A stretch of DNA of 64,000 bases from Mycolicibacterium sp. ND9-15 (GTDB taxonomy: Bacteria > Actinomycetota > Actinomycetes > Mycobacteriales > Mycobacteriaceae): contig NZ_CP142362.1 of NCBI RefSeq assembly GCF_035918395.1, positions 4,687,501 through 4,751,500 on the forward strand. Direction: 5' to 3'. The notes under the pieces were generated by a model. It had not been told where the DNA came from. It searched no databases and saw only the letters and a program-made list of their open reading frames with translations. The stretch's first letter is position 1. The number at the start of each line of letters is the position of its first letter. Both the position numbers and the translations under genes were made by a program. Of this stretch, positions 35,301 to 42,186 are shown in pieces.

Positions 35301-36258
35301 GGTGTGCGCCACCAACGATCCCGTCGTGGTGGACTCTTGGCTCGCCGCCACCGGCATGCCGGGGCAGTACGTGGTCGAGGTGGACGGCGCCGAGAAGTCG
35401 TTTCGCGACGCGCTGATCTCGCACTACGACTTCTGCCGGATCACCCCGGACCTGGTGCGCTTCATCGCCGAGCACAGCCGTGACGCCAAGGTGCTGAACG
35501 CGCACAAGGCGAAGCTCGACAAGTGGCTGGCCGGCCGCAACGGGCTCGACCTCGTCCAGGAGTTCGTCGTCCACGCCGACCCCGACGAGTGGCGGGAGGT
35601 GCTGGTCCGGCTTACCCCGCGCAGCTATTCGATCTCGTCGAGCCCGCTGGTCAGCCCCCACGAGGTGCAGTTGACGGTGTCGGTGGTGCGCTACCGCGGC
35701 GCCCACGGCGGGCGGCGCGGCGGGGTCTGCTCGACCTTCCTCGCCGACCGCGCCGCGTCGGCCCCGGTGTTTCTGCAGCGATCACCGCACTTCCGCCCGC
35801 CCGAAGACGGATCGATCCCGATGATCATGGTCGGTCCCGGCACGGGCATCGCACCGTTCCGCGGGTTCCTGCAGGAGCGGCGGGCCCTCGGCCACCGCGG
35901 CCGCAACTGGTTGTTCTTCGGCGAAGAGCGCCGCGACCAGAACTACTACTACCGGGACGATTTCGAGGACATGGCCCGCGACGGCCTGCTCGACCGGCTG
36001 GATCTGGCATTCTCCCGCGATCAATCGTCGAAGGTGTACGTCCAGCACAGAATGCTCGACCGGGGCGCCGAGGTGTGGCGCTGGCTCGACGACGGCGCGC
36101 ACTTCTACGTCTGCGGCGACGCCGCCCGCATGGCCAAAGACGTCGACGCCGCGCTGACCACGATCATCGAGCGGCACGGCAGGATGTCGCACGAGCAGGC
36201 ACACGACTACAAGCGCGAACTGGTCGCGACCAAGCGCTACGTGCGGGACGTGTACTGA
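32311..36258 (+). CDS. Single-chain assimilatory nitrate reductase (Nas-CysJ fusion)
   Basis: A 1,315-residue cytoplasmic enzyme that reduces nitrate to nitrite with electrons from a reduced pyridine nucleotide. Residues 1-700 are a molybdopterin-guanine-dinucleotide nitrate reductase with an N-terminal 4Fe-4S site (C7, C10, C14, C48). Residues about 790-930 are a flavodoxin FMN domain (WASQTGTAEDFAARLADRL). Residues about 950-1315 are a CysJ/ferredoxin-reductase-like FAD and NADPH unit (PRSYSISSSP, GPGTGIAPFRGFLQER, FYVCGDAARMAKDV, C-terminal YVRDVY). RefSeq uses the name 'bifunctional nitrate reductase/sulfite reductase flavoprotein subunit alpha'. The start at 32311 precedes the Fe-S motif. 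No separate electron donor gene is needed. Confidence 0.93.
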   Translation: MVTRTACSYCGVGCGIEVHTATDRDTGRPVIARVAGDKLHPANFGRLCTKGATHAELMRADGGRLASALLRPSRNEEPVPTPVDDAVAEAGRRLRAIVDEHGPDAVALYVSGQMSLEAQYLATKLAKGFLRTVHIESNSRLCMASAGTGFKQSLGADGPPGSYADFDCTNLFFVIGSNMADCHPILYLRMVDRLKAGAELIVVDPRRTATAERADLFLQIKPGTDLALLNGLLHLLVESGDIDRDFIDEHTDGWAAMPAFLADYTPDRVARITGLAEADIRTAARMIAAAGDWLSCWTMGLNQSTHGTWNTNAICNLHLATGAICRPGSGPMSLTGQPNAMGGREMGYMGPGLPGQRSVTSAEDRAFVEEQWNLPPGTIRTDVGPGTIEMFRQLADGKIKACWIICTNPVATVANRSTVIDGLQAAELVVTQDAYRATATNTYADIVLPAAMWGESDAVMVNSERNLTLLQQCIPAAGQARPDWQLICQVAAHMGFAEHFSYTSSEQIFDEIRRFWNPTTGYDLRGASYARLRQTPVQWPCPPNDEADRHPIRYLNDGVSQEYFVDERGHAPRLAFPTPSRRAIFHARPHMDARELPDDDYPLVLNTGRLQHQWHTMTKTGRVDALNKLDGGPFVEIHPDDARTLGIESGQPVELTSRRGRAVLPATVTDRVRPGCCFAPFHWNDDHGAGLAVNALTNDAVDPDSLQPEFKVCAVNLRPVASPALTEQESLYVSGFFSGLAEAQSEVPVLPDSAPVCSEVRHWINGLLAGQSRPPSEEPTASPQLDDGPLVLWASQTGTAEDFAARLADRLGGAQCVNMDELAPADLAVARDVLVVTSTFGDGGPPDNGAGFWQRLQSEAPALPGLRYAVLGIGDRSYDNFCGHAKAVDARLADLGAVRLLERAECEAHDDERMRRWADDVTALLNPEITTSPPSGSVSTVVRPTTVAQPFTRASPIVVPLSRNVLLSGPASRKEVRQFGFDVSQHDVSYAAGDSLGVCATNDPVVVDSWLAATGMPGQYVVEVDGAEKSFRDALISHYDFCRITPDLVRFIAEHSRDAKVLNAHKAKLDKWLAGRNGLDLVQEFVVHADPDEWREVLVRLTPRSYSISSSPLVSPHEVQLTVSVVRYRGAHGGRRGGVCSTFLADRAASAPVFLQRSPHFRPPEDGSIPMIMVGPGTGIAPFRGFLQERRALGHRGRNWLFFGEERRDQNYYYRDDFEDMARDGLLDRLDLAFSRDQSSKVYVQHRMLDRGAEVWRWLDDGAHFYVCGDAARMAKDVDAALTTIIERHGRMSHEQAHDYKRELVATKRYVRDVY

Positions 36259-36262
36259 CCTG

Positions 36263-36281
36263 GTGTCCGAGGGGGGACTTG
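36263..36281 (+). repeat. attL-like 19-bp copy of tRNA-Leu 3' end
   Basis: GTGTCCGAGGGGGGACTTG here is identical to 37394-37412, which covers the 3' end of the tRNA-Leu gene. The copy stands alone, five bases after the nitrate reductase stop, with no further tRNA similarity to its right. It is the pattern left when a tyrosine integrase inserts an element at a tRNA 3' end. Confidence 0.8.
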
Positions 36282-36371
36282 GCCATCTACGACACGGGTT
36301 AAGACCTGGCGAATCGGTACCTGATCGTCATCCGTGCTGGGGTTGACTCACTCCAATGTCGGGCGCTCGGA

Positions 36372-36806
36372 CTACGGGTCGAGTTGGGCGGGCGCGACTC
36401 GGCACCCGGCGGCTTGGGCTCCGGTGTGCAGGCGTCGGTCCCAAACGGCGACGATCAGGTTGGGGTCGCCGACTGCCAACGCGCTGGCCAGATGGACAGC
36501 GTCGGCTCCGCGCAAGGCGTGGGCTCGGGCGAGGTGGCCGGCGTGCTGCTCAACCGTCGCGGTGAGTTCGACTGGGCGGGTGGCGGCCCAAAAGTCTTCC
36601 CACTCACGCTCGGCAGTGGCGAGCTCGGATTGGGTCAGGTCGTGATTGCGGGCTGCTGCGGCGAGTGCGGCGCGGACTTCGGGGTAGGCCAGGCGGCTGG
36701 ACAATGCGGCGTCGCAGCCGTCCCACAGCGCGGACGCCAGCGAGCTTCCTGTCTCCGTGGTGAGAAGTTTGACGAAGGCGCTGGCGTCGAAGTAGACGAG
36801 CGGCAC
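36372..36806 (-). CDS. vapC: PIN-domain toxin VapC
   Basis: A 144-residue PIN-domain ribonuclease. The acidic metal-binding residues are visible in VYFDASAFVKL (D7), YPEVRAAL (Glu), RGADAVHLASAL (Asp) and VAVWDRRLH (Asp). VapC toxins cleave tRNA or rRNA and arrest growth when not held by VapB. It begins three bases after the antitoxin stop, the typical operon arrangement. Which of the many mycobacterial VapC families it belongs to, and its RNA target, cannot be told from sequence. Confidence 0.92.
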   Translation of the reverse strand: MPLVYFDASAFVKLLTTETGSSLASALWDGCDAALSSRLAYPEVRAALAAAARNHDLTQSELATAEREWEDFWAATRPVELTATVEQHAGHLARAHALRGADAVHLASALAVGDPNLIVAVWDRRLHTGAQAAGCRVAPAQLDP

Positions 36807-36809
36807 CGG

Positions 36810-37070
36810 TCAGCGCCGCTGGTCGCTGACCCGGTCAGACACCGGCCGCCGCGGTCGGGGCCCGGACCGGCCCGCAGCGACGGGCCGCTGCGCGGTGGCC
36901 TTGCCAATCACGCCTTCGGCCGTGAGACGCTCCAAGGTGCCTGCGCTGTCGAGCGCGGTGAGTCGCGCGACCGGAATCCCGCGGTCGGTGATGACGACTT
37001 CACCGCCAGCTCGAGCGCGATCGAGCCAATCGCTGAGGTGCGCGCGCAACTCGGTCACGGATACATCCAT
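36810..37070 (-). CDS. vapB: Antitoxin VapB (Phd/YefM-like)
   Basis: An 86-residue antitoxin. The N-terminal DVSVTELRAHLSDWLDRARA and EVVITDRGIPVARL segments form a Phd/YefM-type DNA-binding fold, and the basic, Arg/Pro-rich C-terminus should wrap and inhibit the toxin. The ATG at 37070 is preferred because the family starts with MxVSVxEL; the frame remains open to 37331 without homology. A TACAGT element ends seven bases before this ATG, so the message may be leaderless. Autorepression with VapC is expected. Confidence 0.9.
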   Translation of the reverse strand: MDVSVTELRAHLSDWLDRARAGGEVVITDRGIPVARLTALDSAGTLERLTAEGVIGKATAQRPVAAGRSGPRPRRPVSDRVSDQRR

Positions 37071-37108
37071 ACCCTGAACTGTACACTCACTGAACCGTGA
37101 TTTGTACA
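37071..37108 (-). promoter_or_regulatory. vapBC promoter/operator region
   Basis: Reading leftward, two TGTACA palindromes (37103-37108 and 37080-37085) lie 23 bp apart, roughly two helix turns, and two GTTCAG motifs flank the inner one. TACAGT (complement of 37078-37083) is a good mycobacterial -10 placed so that transcription would begin at the vapB ATG. The paired palindromes are plausible VapBC operator half-sites. This is inferred from spacing and symmetry. Confidence 0.5.
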
Positions 37109-37366
37109 TGTCACTACTGAGTGTGGCACCGGCGACCTGGACTGGTCGCCTTCGTCCGAGCCGCATCCGAAGATGTTGCGGCGGAGAGTGTTTGCCGTCC
37201 CCGGTGGGACATCGGCGCAGCTGGCGTTCGTAGTCAGCCGCGTGGAGACGGCAGCTCAGCCGTGTCGGAAGTCGGTTCCCGCCGTACCACAGATTTGCGA
37301 CATCAACGCGATGCCCAATCGATGTCAGCAAATTCGGAAATCCCTCTCTGATCGACTTCAGAGCGG

Positions 37367-37388
37367 GTTAGCTATATTACTAGCTAAC
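37367..37388 (-). repeat. AT-rich inverted repeat beside tRNA-Leu
   Basis: GTTAGCTA (37367-37374) and TAGCTAAC (37381-37388) form a perfect 8-bp stem with a 6-nt loop, starting seven bases beyond the tRNA 3' end and inside the putative island. It lacks a T tract, so it is not a standard terminator. It could be an integrase or excisionase site, or act in tRNA 3' processing or termination. Confidence 0.6.
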
Positions 37389-37394
37389 AAATTG

Positions 37395-37480
37395 TGTCCG
37401 AGGGGGGACTTGAACCCCCACGCCCGTTAATTGGGCACTAGCACCTCAAGCTAGCGCGTCTGCCATTCCGCCACTCGGAC
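37395..37480 (-). tRNA. leuT: tRNA-Leu (anticodon GAG)
   Basis: An 86-nt class II tRNA. The acceptor stem GTCCGAG pairs with CTCGGAC. The anticodon stem CTAGC/GCTAG encloses the loop TTGAGGT with anticodon GAG, reading CUC and CUU. It has a long variable arm (TGCCC and GGGCG), the T arm GGGGG-TTCAAGT-CCCCC, and discriminator A. CCA is not encoded. It is transcribed leftward and its 3' end is duplicated at 36263-36281. Confidence 0.95.
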
Positions 37481-37552
37481 CTGCTGTGGGCAGCTAAGGC
37501 TATCGGATCACCGAGGCCGGACCCAAACCCAGCGGGCAGGTCAATGGTACGA

Positions 37553-38896
37553 ATGGTGACTGTGACTGGTCCCGTCAATGCCGAGGCGGAGGTCGTCGAC
37601 CTCGTCAGCACGCTCATCCGGTTCGACACGTCCAACACGGGCGACCCGGCCACCACCAAGGGCGAGGCCGACTGCGCCCAGTGGGTGGCCGATCGACTCC
37701 AAGAGGTCGGGTACACCACCCAGTACGTCGAGGCGGGCGGGCCGACCCGGGGCAACGTGTTCGCCCGACTGGAGGGCGCCGACCCCTCGCGCGGGGCGCT
37801 GCTGCTGCACGGCCACCTCGACGTGGTGCCGGCCGAGGCCTCCGACTGGAGCGTGCACCCGTTTTCCGGCGCCGTCGAGAACGGCTACGTGTGGGGACGT
37901 GGCGCGGTCGACATGAAGGACATGTGCGGCATGATGATCGCGATCGCGCGGCACTTCAAACGCGCCGGCATCGTCCCCCCGCGTGATCTGATCTTCGCGT
38001 TCCTGTCCGATGAGGAGGCCGGCGGGAAGTTCGGGTCCCACTGGCTGGTCAAGAACCGCCCGGACCTGTTCGACGGGGTCACCGAGGCGGTCGGGGAGGT
38101 CGGCGGCTTCTCCTTGACCGTGCCGCGCAAGGACGGCGGTGAGCGACGCCTCTATCTCGTCGAGACCGCGGAGAAGTCGATGAACTGGATGAAGCTGACG
38201 GCGCGCAGCCACGCCGGGCACGGTTCGATGATCCACGACAGCAACTCCGTGACCGCGGTCGCGGAGGCGGTCGCGAAGCTGGGCCGTCACGAGTTCCCGC
38301 TGGTCATGACCGAGGCCGTCGGTCAGTTCCTGCAGGCGATCACCGAGGAGACCGGGTACTCATTCGACATCGAGTCGCCGGATCTACCGGGCGCGATCGC
38401 CAAGCTCGGCCCGATCGCCCGCGTCGTCGGCGCCACGCTGCGCGACACCGCCAACCCCACCATGCTCAAGGCCGGGTACAAGGCCAACGTCATCCCGGCG
38501 TCGGCCGAAGCCGTGGTGGACTGCCGCATCCTGCCGGGCCGCCAGGCCGCCTTCGAACGCGAGGTCGACGAACTGATCGGCCCGAACGTAACCCGAGAGT
38601 GGGTCACCCAACTGCCGTCCTACCAGACCACCTTCGACGGGGACCTGGTCGACGCGATGAACGGAGCGATTCTGTCGGTGGATCCCGACGCCCGCATCGT
38701 GCCGTACATGCTTTCCGGCGGGACCGATGCAAAAGCATTCGCTCAGTTGGGGATTCGGTGCTTTGGCTTTGCGCCACTGCAATTGCCGCCAGACCTCGAT
38801 TTCACCGCGCTGTTCCATGGCGTCGACGAACGGGTACCCGTTGACGCGTTGAAGTTCGGTACCCAGGTCCTCGAGCACTTCCTGCTTCACTGCTGA
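37553..38896 (+). CDS. M20 family metallopeptidase (DapE/ArgE-like)
   Basis: A protein of about 447 residues of the M20 zinc aminoacylase/carboxypeptidase family. HGHLDVVPAE carries the first metal His and Asp, GRGAVDMKDM the bridging Asp, and SDEEAGG the general-base Glu-Glu pair; SHAGHGSM begins the dimerisation lid. Homologues hydrolyse N-acyl amino acids or dipeptides; M. tuberculosis Rv2141c is the likely counterpart. In-frame starts lie at 37544, 37553 and 37556; the middle one is chosen arbitrarily. It is followed after 17 bases by the PEBP gene and may be cotranscribed with it. Confidence 0.9.
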   Translation: MVTVTGPVNAEAEVVDLVSTLIRFDTSNTGDPATTKGEADCAQWVADRLQEVGYTTQYVEAGGPTRGNVFARLEGADPSRGALLLHGHLDVVPAEASDWSVHPFSGAVENGYVWGRGAVDMKDMCGMMIAIARHFKRAGIVPPRDLIFAFLSDEEAGGKFGSHWLVKNRPDLFDGVTEAVGEVGGFSLTVPRKDGGERRLYLVETAEKSMNWMKLTARSHAGHGSMIHDSNSVTAVAEAVAKLGRHEFPLVMTEAVGQFLQAITEETGYSFDIESPDLPGAIAKLGPIARVVGATLRDTANPTMLKAGYKANVIPASAEAVVDCRILPGRQAAFEREVDELIGPNVTREWVTQLPSYQTTFDGDLVDAMNGAILSVDPDARIVPYMLSGGTDAKAFAQLGIRCFGFAPLQLPPDLDFTALFHGVDERVPVDALKFGTQVLEHFLLHC

Positions 38897-38913
38897 TAGG
38901 AAAGGACAAGTCA

Positions 38914-39444
38914 ATGGCGTTTGACTACAACCCGTACGAGTTCCTCCCCGAGTTGCCGTCGTTCACGCTGACGTCGGAAACCATCGAAGACGGCCAACCG
39001 CTCGGCAACGACCAGGTCAGCGGCATCATGGGGGCCGGCGGCAGCGACGTCTCGCCGCATCTGGCGTGGTCGGGCTTCCCGGAGGAGACCCGCAGTTTCG
39101 CGGTCACCGTCTACGACCCCGACGCCCCGACCGGATCCGGCTTCTGGCACTGGGCGGTGGCAAACCTGCCCGCCACCGTGACCGAACTGCCCGCCGGCGT
39201 CGGGGACGGCAGCGGACTGCCCGGCGATGCGCTCACCCTGCGCAACGATGCAGGACTCAAGCGCTTCATCGGCGCGGCCCCGCCGCCAGGACACGGCGCG
39301 CACCGCTACATCGTCGCCGTGCACGCCGTCGACGTCGAGAAGCTGGATCTGCCCGAGGACGCGACCCCGGCCTACCTCGGTTTCAATCTGTTCCAGCATG
39401 CGATCGCGCGGGCGCTGATCCACGGCACCTACGAGCAGAAGTAG
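38914..39444 (+). CDS. YbhB/YbcL (PEBP/RKIP) family protein
   Basis: A 176-residue phosphatidylethanolamine-binding-protein homologue. The anion-pocket motif VYDPDAPTGSGFWHW and GAHRYIVAVHAVD are diagnostic. No signal peptide is visible, so it is cytosolic. The M. tuberculosis equivalent (Rv2140c, TB18.6) is an abundant protein of this fold; its ligand in the cell is not settled. AGGAAAGGAC precedes the ATG. Confidence 0.92.
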   Translation: MAFDYNPYEFLPELPSFTLTSETIEDGQPLGNDQVSGIMGAGGSDVSPHLAWSGFPEETRSFAVTVYDPDAPTGSGFWHWAVANLPATVTELPAGVGDGSGLPGDALTLRNDAGLKRFIGAAPPPGHGAHRYIVAVHAVDVEKLDLPEDATPAYLGFNLFQHAIARALIHGTYEQK

Positions 39445-39547
39445 CGAAACCTGCTCTGCGCGCTTCGATTACCTGCACGACTGGCTTTTCCCGGGACTTG
39501 ACGTATGGTCGCCGTTGGTGATTGCCACTTCTGCGTAAGGAGCGACA

Positions 39548-39673
39548 ATGGCTGACAAGAAACCGGGGAAGAGTCCGAAGAAGGCCGAACGGTCGATGAA
39601 GGAGCGCCGCGCGGAGAAGCGCCAGCGCGAAGCCGAGGCGGGCGAATTCATCCGCAAGCGCAAGCGTTACTGA
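39548..39673 (+). CDS. Small basic 41-residue protein
   Basis: A short gene encoding a very basic, lysine/arginine/glutamate-rich peptide that starts MADKKPGKSPKKAERSMKER and ends FIRKRKRY. GTAAGG about 10 bases upstream can serve as ribosome site. It sits alone between the PEBP gene and the convergent pyrD gene, and a TTGACG lies about 45 bases upstream. Composition suggests nucleic-acid or ribosome association. I recognise no named family with certainty. Confidence 0.7.
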   Translation: MADKKPGKSPKKAERSMKERRAEKRQREAEAGEFIRKRKRY

Positions 39674-40731
39674 GCCGAAGAACCCACCGCATCGGCCAAC
39701 GAGCCGAAGCCTCCCTCGTGCAGGCGGTGGGCGATGCCGTCGTGGATTCGCTTGGGCCAGAACCCGCCGCCGTACACGAACCCCGTGTACCCCTGCAGCA
39801 GTGAGGCGCCGGCGGTGATCCGATCCCAGGCGTCCTCGGCGGTCTCGATGCCGCCGACACTGACGAGCACCAGGCGGTCACCGACGCGGCGGTACAGCCT
39901 GCGCAGCACCTCCGCCGAGCGGCGCGCGACCGGCCGTCCGGAGATTCCGCCGGGGCCCAGGTCGTCGACGCCTTCGGTGGTCAGTCCGTCGCGTGACACC
40001 GTCGTGTTGGTGGCGACGATCCCGGCGAGGCCGAGTTCGACTGCCAGGTCGGCGATCTCGTCGACATCCTGGTCGGACAGGTCCGGTGCGATCTTCACCA
40101 GCACCGGGGTCGACGTCTCCGCCTGCACCGCGGTCAGGATCGGGCGCAGCGACTGCACCGCCTGGAGGTCGCGCAGTCCGGGGGTGTTCGGGGAGCTGAC
40201 GTTGACCACCACGAACGACGCGAGCGGTCCCAGCAGGCGGGCGGACGTCGCGTAGTCCTGCACCGCCTCGTCGGCTGGGGTGGCTTTCGTCTTGCCGATG
40301 TTCACCCCGATCGGGACATCGGGCAGGTGGCGAGCCAACTTCATGGCGAGTTCGCCCGCGCCGTGGTTGTTGAAGCCCATCCGGTTCAACAGTGCGTGGT
40401 CATGAGACAACCGGAACATCCGCGGCTTCGGGTTGCCGGGCTGCGCCTGTGCCGTCACGGTGCCCACCTCGGCGTAGCCGAAGCCGAGTGCACCCCAGGT
40501 GTGCAGTCCGCTGCCGTTCTTGTCGAAGCCCGCCGCCAGGCCGAGCGGCCCGGGGAACCGAACCCCGAACACCGTGCTGGCCAGCACCGGATCGCGAGGC
40601 CCCAACCACCGTTTCAGCGCGCGCCGCGGCCATGGCAGGTAGGTGACGGCCCGTAGTACGGCGAACACCCACGTGTGAATCCGTTCGGGCGCAACGAGAA
40701 ACAGCGCACGCCGTAGCGTGGGGTACATCAT
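39667..40731 (-). CDS. pyrD: Dihydroorotate dehydrogenase (quinone), class 2
   Basis: A 354-residue membrane-associated flavoenzyme that oxidises dihydroorotate to orotate in pyrimidine synthesis, reducing quinone. The N-terminal amphipathic helices typical of class 2 precede the barrel, which carries PLGLAAGFDKNG, NRMGFNNHGA, VNVSSPNTPGLR with the catalytic Ser, KIAPDL, TNTT and GYTGFVYGG. Start ATG 40731 (or 40728) lies four bases after the upstream gene's stop, so lppL, the small gene and pyrD form one operon. Its end overlaps the small 41-aa gene by seven bases, convergently. Confidence 0.96.
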   Translation of the reverse strand: MMYPTLRRALFLVAPERIHTWVFAVLRAVTYLPWPRRALKRWLGPRDPVLASTVFGVRFPGPLGLAAGFDKNGSGLHTWGALGFGYAEVGTVTAQAQPGNPKPRMFRLSHDHALLNRMGFNNHGAGELAMKLARHLPDVPIGVNIGKTKATPADEAVQDYATSARLLGPLASFVVVNVSSPNTPGLRDLQAVQSLRPILTAVQAETSTPVLVKIAPDLSDQDVDEIADLAVELGLAGIVATNTTVSRDGLTTEGVDDLGPGGISGRPVARRSAEVLRRLYRRVGDRLVLVSVGGIETAEDAWDRITAGASLLQGYTGFVYGGGFWPKRIHDGIAHRLHEGGFGSLADAVGSSAQ

Positions 40732-40735
40732 CGAA

Positions 40736-41005
40736 TCACTGCGCCGGCTGCTCGGGGACGCCCGCGCGACCGGACGCGGTCTTCTTGCGTCGCAGCAACA
40801 CCCGCCGCGAGCCATCGGTGTACAGGCGGACGTGGGTGAGCTCCCACCCACGGTATTCGGCTTCGATCGACAACCGGGTCGACGCGCTGACGCGGGTCAC
40901 GTCCGGCGGAAGCCGCAGTGGGATCCACTCGTAATCGTCTGACACGTCGGCCTTGACGGCGTCCTCCCAGCCCGGTGGCATCCGACCGCGGTGAAGGGTG
41001 CTCAT
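40736..41005 (-). CDS. Conserved hypothetical (DUF5703-like) protein
   Basis: An 89-residue protein with DYEWIPLRLPPDVTR and YRGWELTHVRLYTDGSRRVL, probably a small mixed alpha/beta fold. It overlaps the lppL stop by four bases (ATGA) and is followed by pyrD, so it is translated in an lppL-pyrD operon. An internal ATG (MPPGWED) could be an alternative start. The DUF assignment is from memory and tentative. Confidence 0.8.
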   Translation of the reverse strand: MSTLHRGRMPPGWEDAVKADVSDDYEWIPLRLPPDVTRVSASTRLSIEAEYRGWELTHVRLYTDGSRRVLLRRKKTASGRAGVPEQPAQ

Positions 41006-42057
41006 CGGGCGTAGCCCTTCGCCGCGTCGACGATCACCTGAACACCCGCTTCCGATCCGGACACCACGTACAGCGTGCCAGAGGATTCGTCATAAGCCAG
41101 GCAGTTCGGTTGCTGCACGGTTCGATATCGCACTTTCTCGACGGGTATGCCGGTGGCCAGATCGTAGCCAACGACCTCGTTCGCCGCTGTCTGCGACACC
41201 CAGGCCAGTGTCGACGACCCCGCCAGACCATAGGGGGCGTCGGGCACCGGATAGCGCTGACGCAGGATCAGCGGGTCCGTACCGAAAACCAGCAGTCCGT
41301 CGCCCCGGGTGTCGGCGACCAGCACCCTGCCGTCGCTGTCGGTGACCATCGTCGTCGCACCCTCACCGGCGCGCAGCGCCTGCGTCTGCTCGGCGCCGCT
41401 TTCGGACACCGCGGTCACCGACGTCTGGCCCCGGTCCAGTACAATGGCTGTATTACCTTGTGCGACAAGCGCATCGACGCGAGCGAAGATCGCCAGTTCG
41501 GCGGCGACGGAGGTGTCGGAGGCCGGCGTGTCGCGGGCCAGCGTGTAGACCGCGCCGTCGGCGCTGCCGAGCACAAGCCGGCCGTCCGCGCGGCGGGCGA
41601 TCGCGGTGAACTCGGTGTCGGGGTGCCCCTCGACGCCGACCTTGGTGGCGTTGCGGGCGGCGAGGTCGATCCGGTGGTAGCCGCCCCGGGTCGCCGCGTA
41701 GGCGTGACCAGCGCCGTCGCCGGTCAACGCGGTGGCTGCGGTCGGCAGCGACACTGTCGCGGCCTCGTCTCCAGCTGCCGAAAACACCGTGACCTGCGAT
41801 TGGCCGGCCACACCAGGGGCCAGCACGGCCAATGAACCGCTCGCCGCGTCGACGATCGCGGCCTGTGCGTGGCCGGCCAACGGCCGCACCACGCCGTCCG
41901 GTCGGCCGGCGACCGGCGGGGATTCGGCCGCCTGCGCGGGCGCGATGGTTGGTGGGGCATCGGATGGCCCGGACGAGCAGCCGCCGACCATGAGGATTGC
42001 CAGCACCGTCACGATCCAGCGAACAGGCTGGCTCGAGGTGTTTATTTTCGGCGGCAA
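41002..42057 (-). CDS. lppL: Lipoprotein LppL
   Basis: A protein of about 351 residues. A basic N-terminus and hydrophobic segment end in the lipobox LMVGGC, giving a lipid-anchored cell-envelope protein. The mature part is a beta-propeller-like repeat protein (RRADGRLVLGSADGAVYTL, ALVAQGNTAIVLDRGQTSVT, LVADTRGDGLLVFGTDPLIL, TLYVVSGSEAGVQV) closely resembling mycobacterial LppL. The start is taken as TTG 42057 because it gives a normal signal peptide and no ATG or GTG lies in the right place; the longer frame to 42498 reads through the divergent intergenic region. Function unknown. Confidence 0.85.
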   Translation of the reverse strand: MPPKINTSSQPVRWIVTVLAILMVGGCSSGPSDAPPTIAPAQAAESPPVAGRPDGVVRPLAGHAQAAIVDAASGSLAVLAPGVAGQSQVTVFSAAGDEAATVSLPTAATALTGDGAGHAYAATRGGYHRIDLAARNATKVGVEGHPDTEFTAIARRADGRLVLGSADGAVYTLARDTPASDTSVAAELAIFARVDALVAQGNTAIVLDRGQTSVTAVSESGAEQTQALRAGEGATTMVTDSDGRVLVADTRGDGLLVFGTDPLILRQRYPVPDAPYGLAGSSTLAWVSQTAANEVVGYDLATGIPVEKVRYRTVQQPNCLAYDESSGTLYVVSGSEAGVQVIVDAAKGYAR

Positions 42058-42186
42058 GGGGTAGCTCTCGGTCGTGCGTACGGTAGATCGACTGATTCGC
42101 CAGTCTAGGCAGACCGCGCGCGGTTCCTTTTCGGCCGCCCGCCGTGCCCTCGCAATCGTTGGGCCGGTCGGCGGTATGGTGCGATC

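Larger units (their letters stand above)
36263..37412. mobile_element. Putative tRNA-Leu-associated mini-island carrying vapBC
   Basis: A 1.15-kb segment bounded by exact 19-bp direct repeats derived from the tRNA-Leu(GAG) 3' end. The geometry is right for integration: the intact tRNA reads toward the segment, and the orphan 3' end lies at the far side. Contents are vapC, vapB, a 300-base non-coding stretch (37071-37394) with no recognisable gene, and a hairpin next to the tRNA. No integrase is present, so it is either a deletion remnant or an element mobilised in trans. Composition near 37320-37395 is visibly more AT-rich than the surroundings. Confidence 0.6.

Noticed and set aside
37173..37430. 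A possible 85-aa gene ending in CPRGDLNPHAR
   Set aside because: The ending is the antisense translation of the tRNA-Leu 3' end, a frequent false protein. The remainder has no recognisable domain and no ribosome site.
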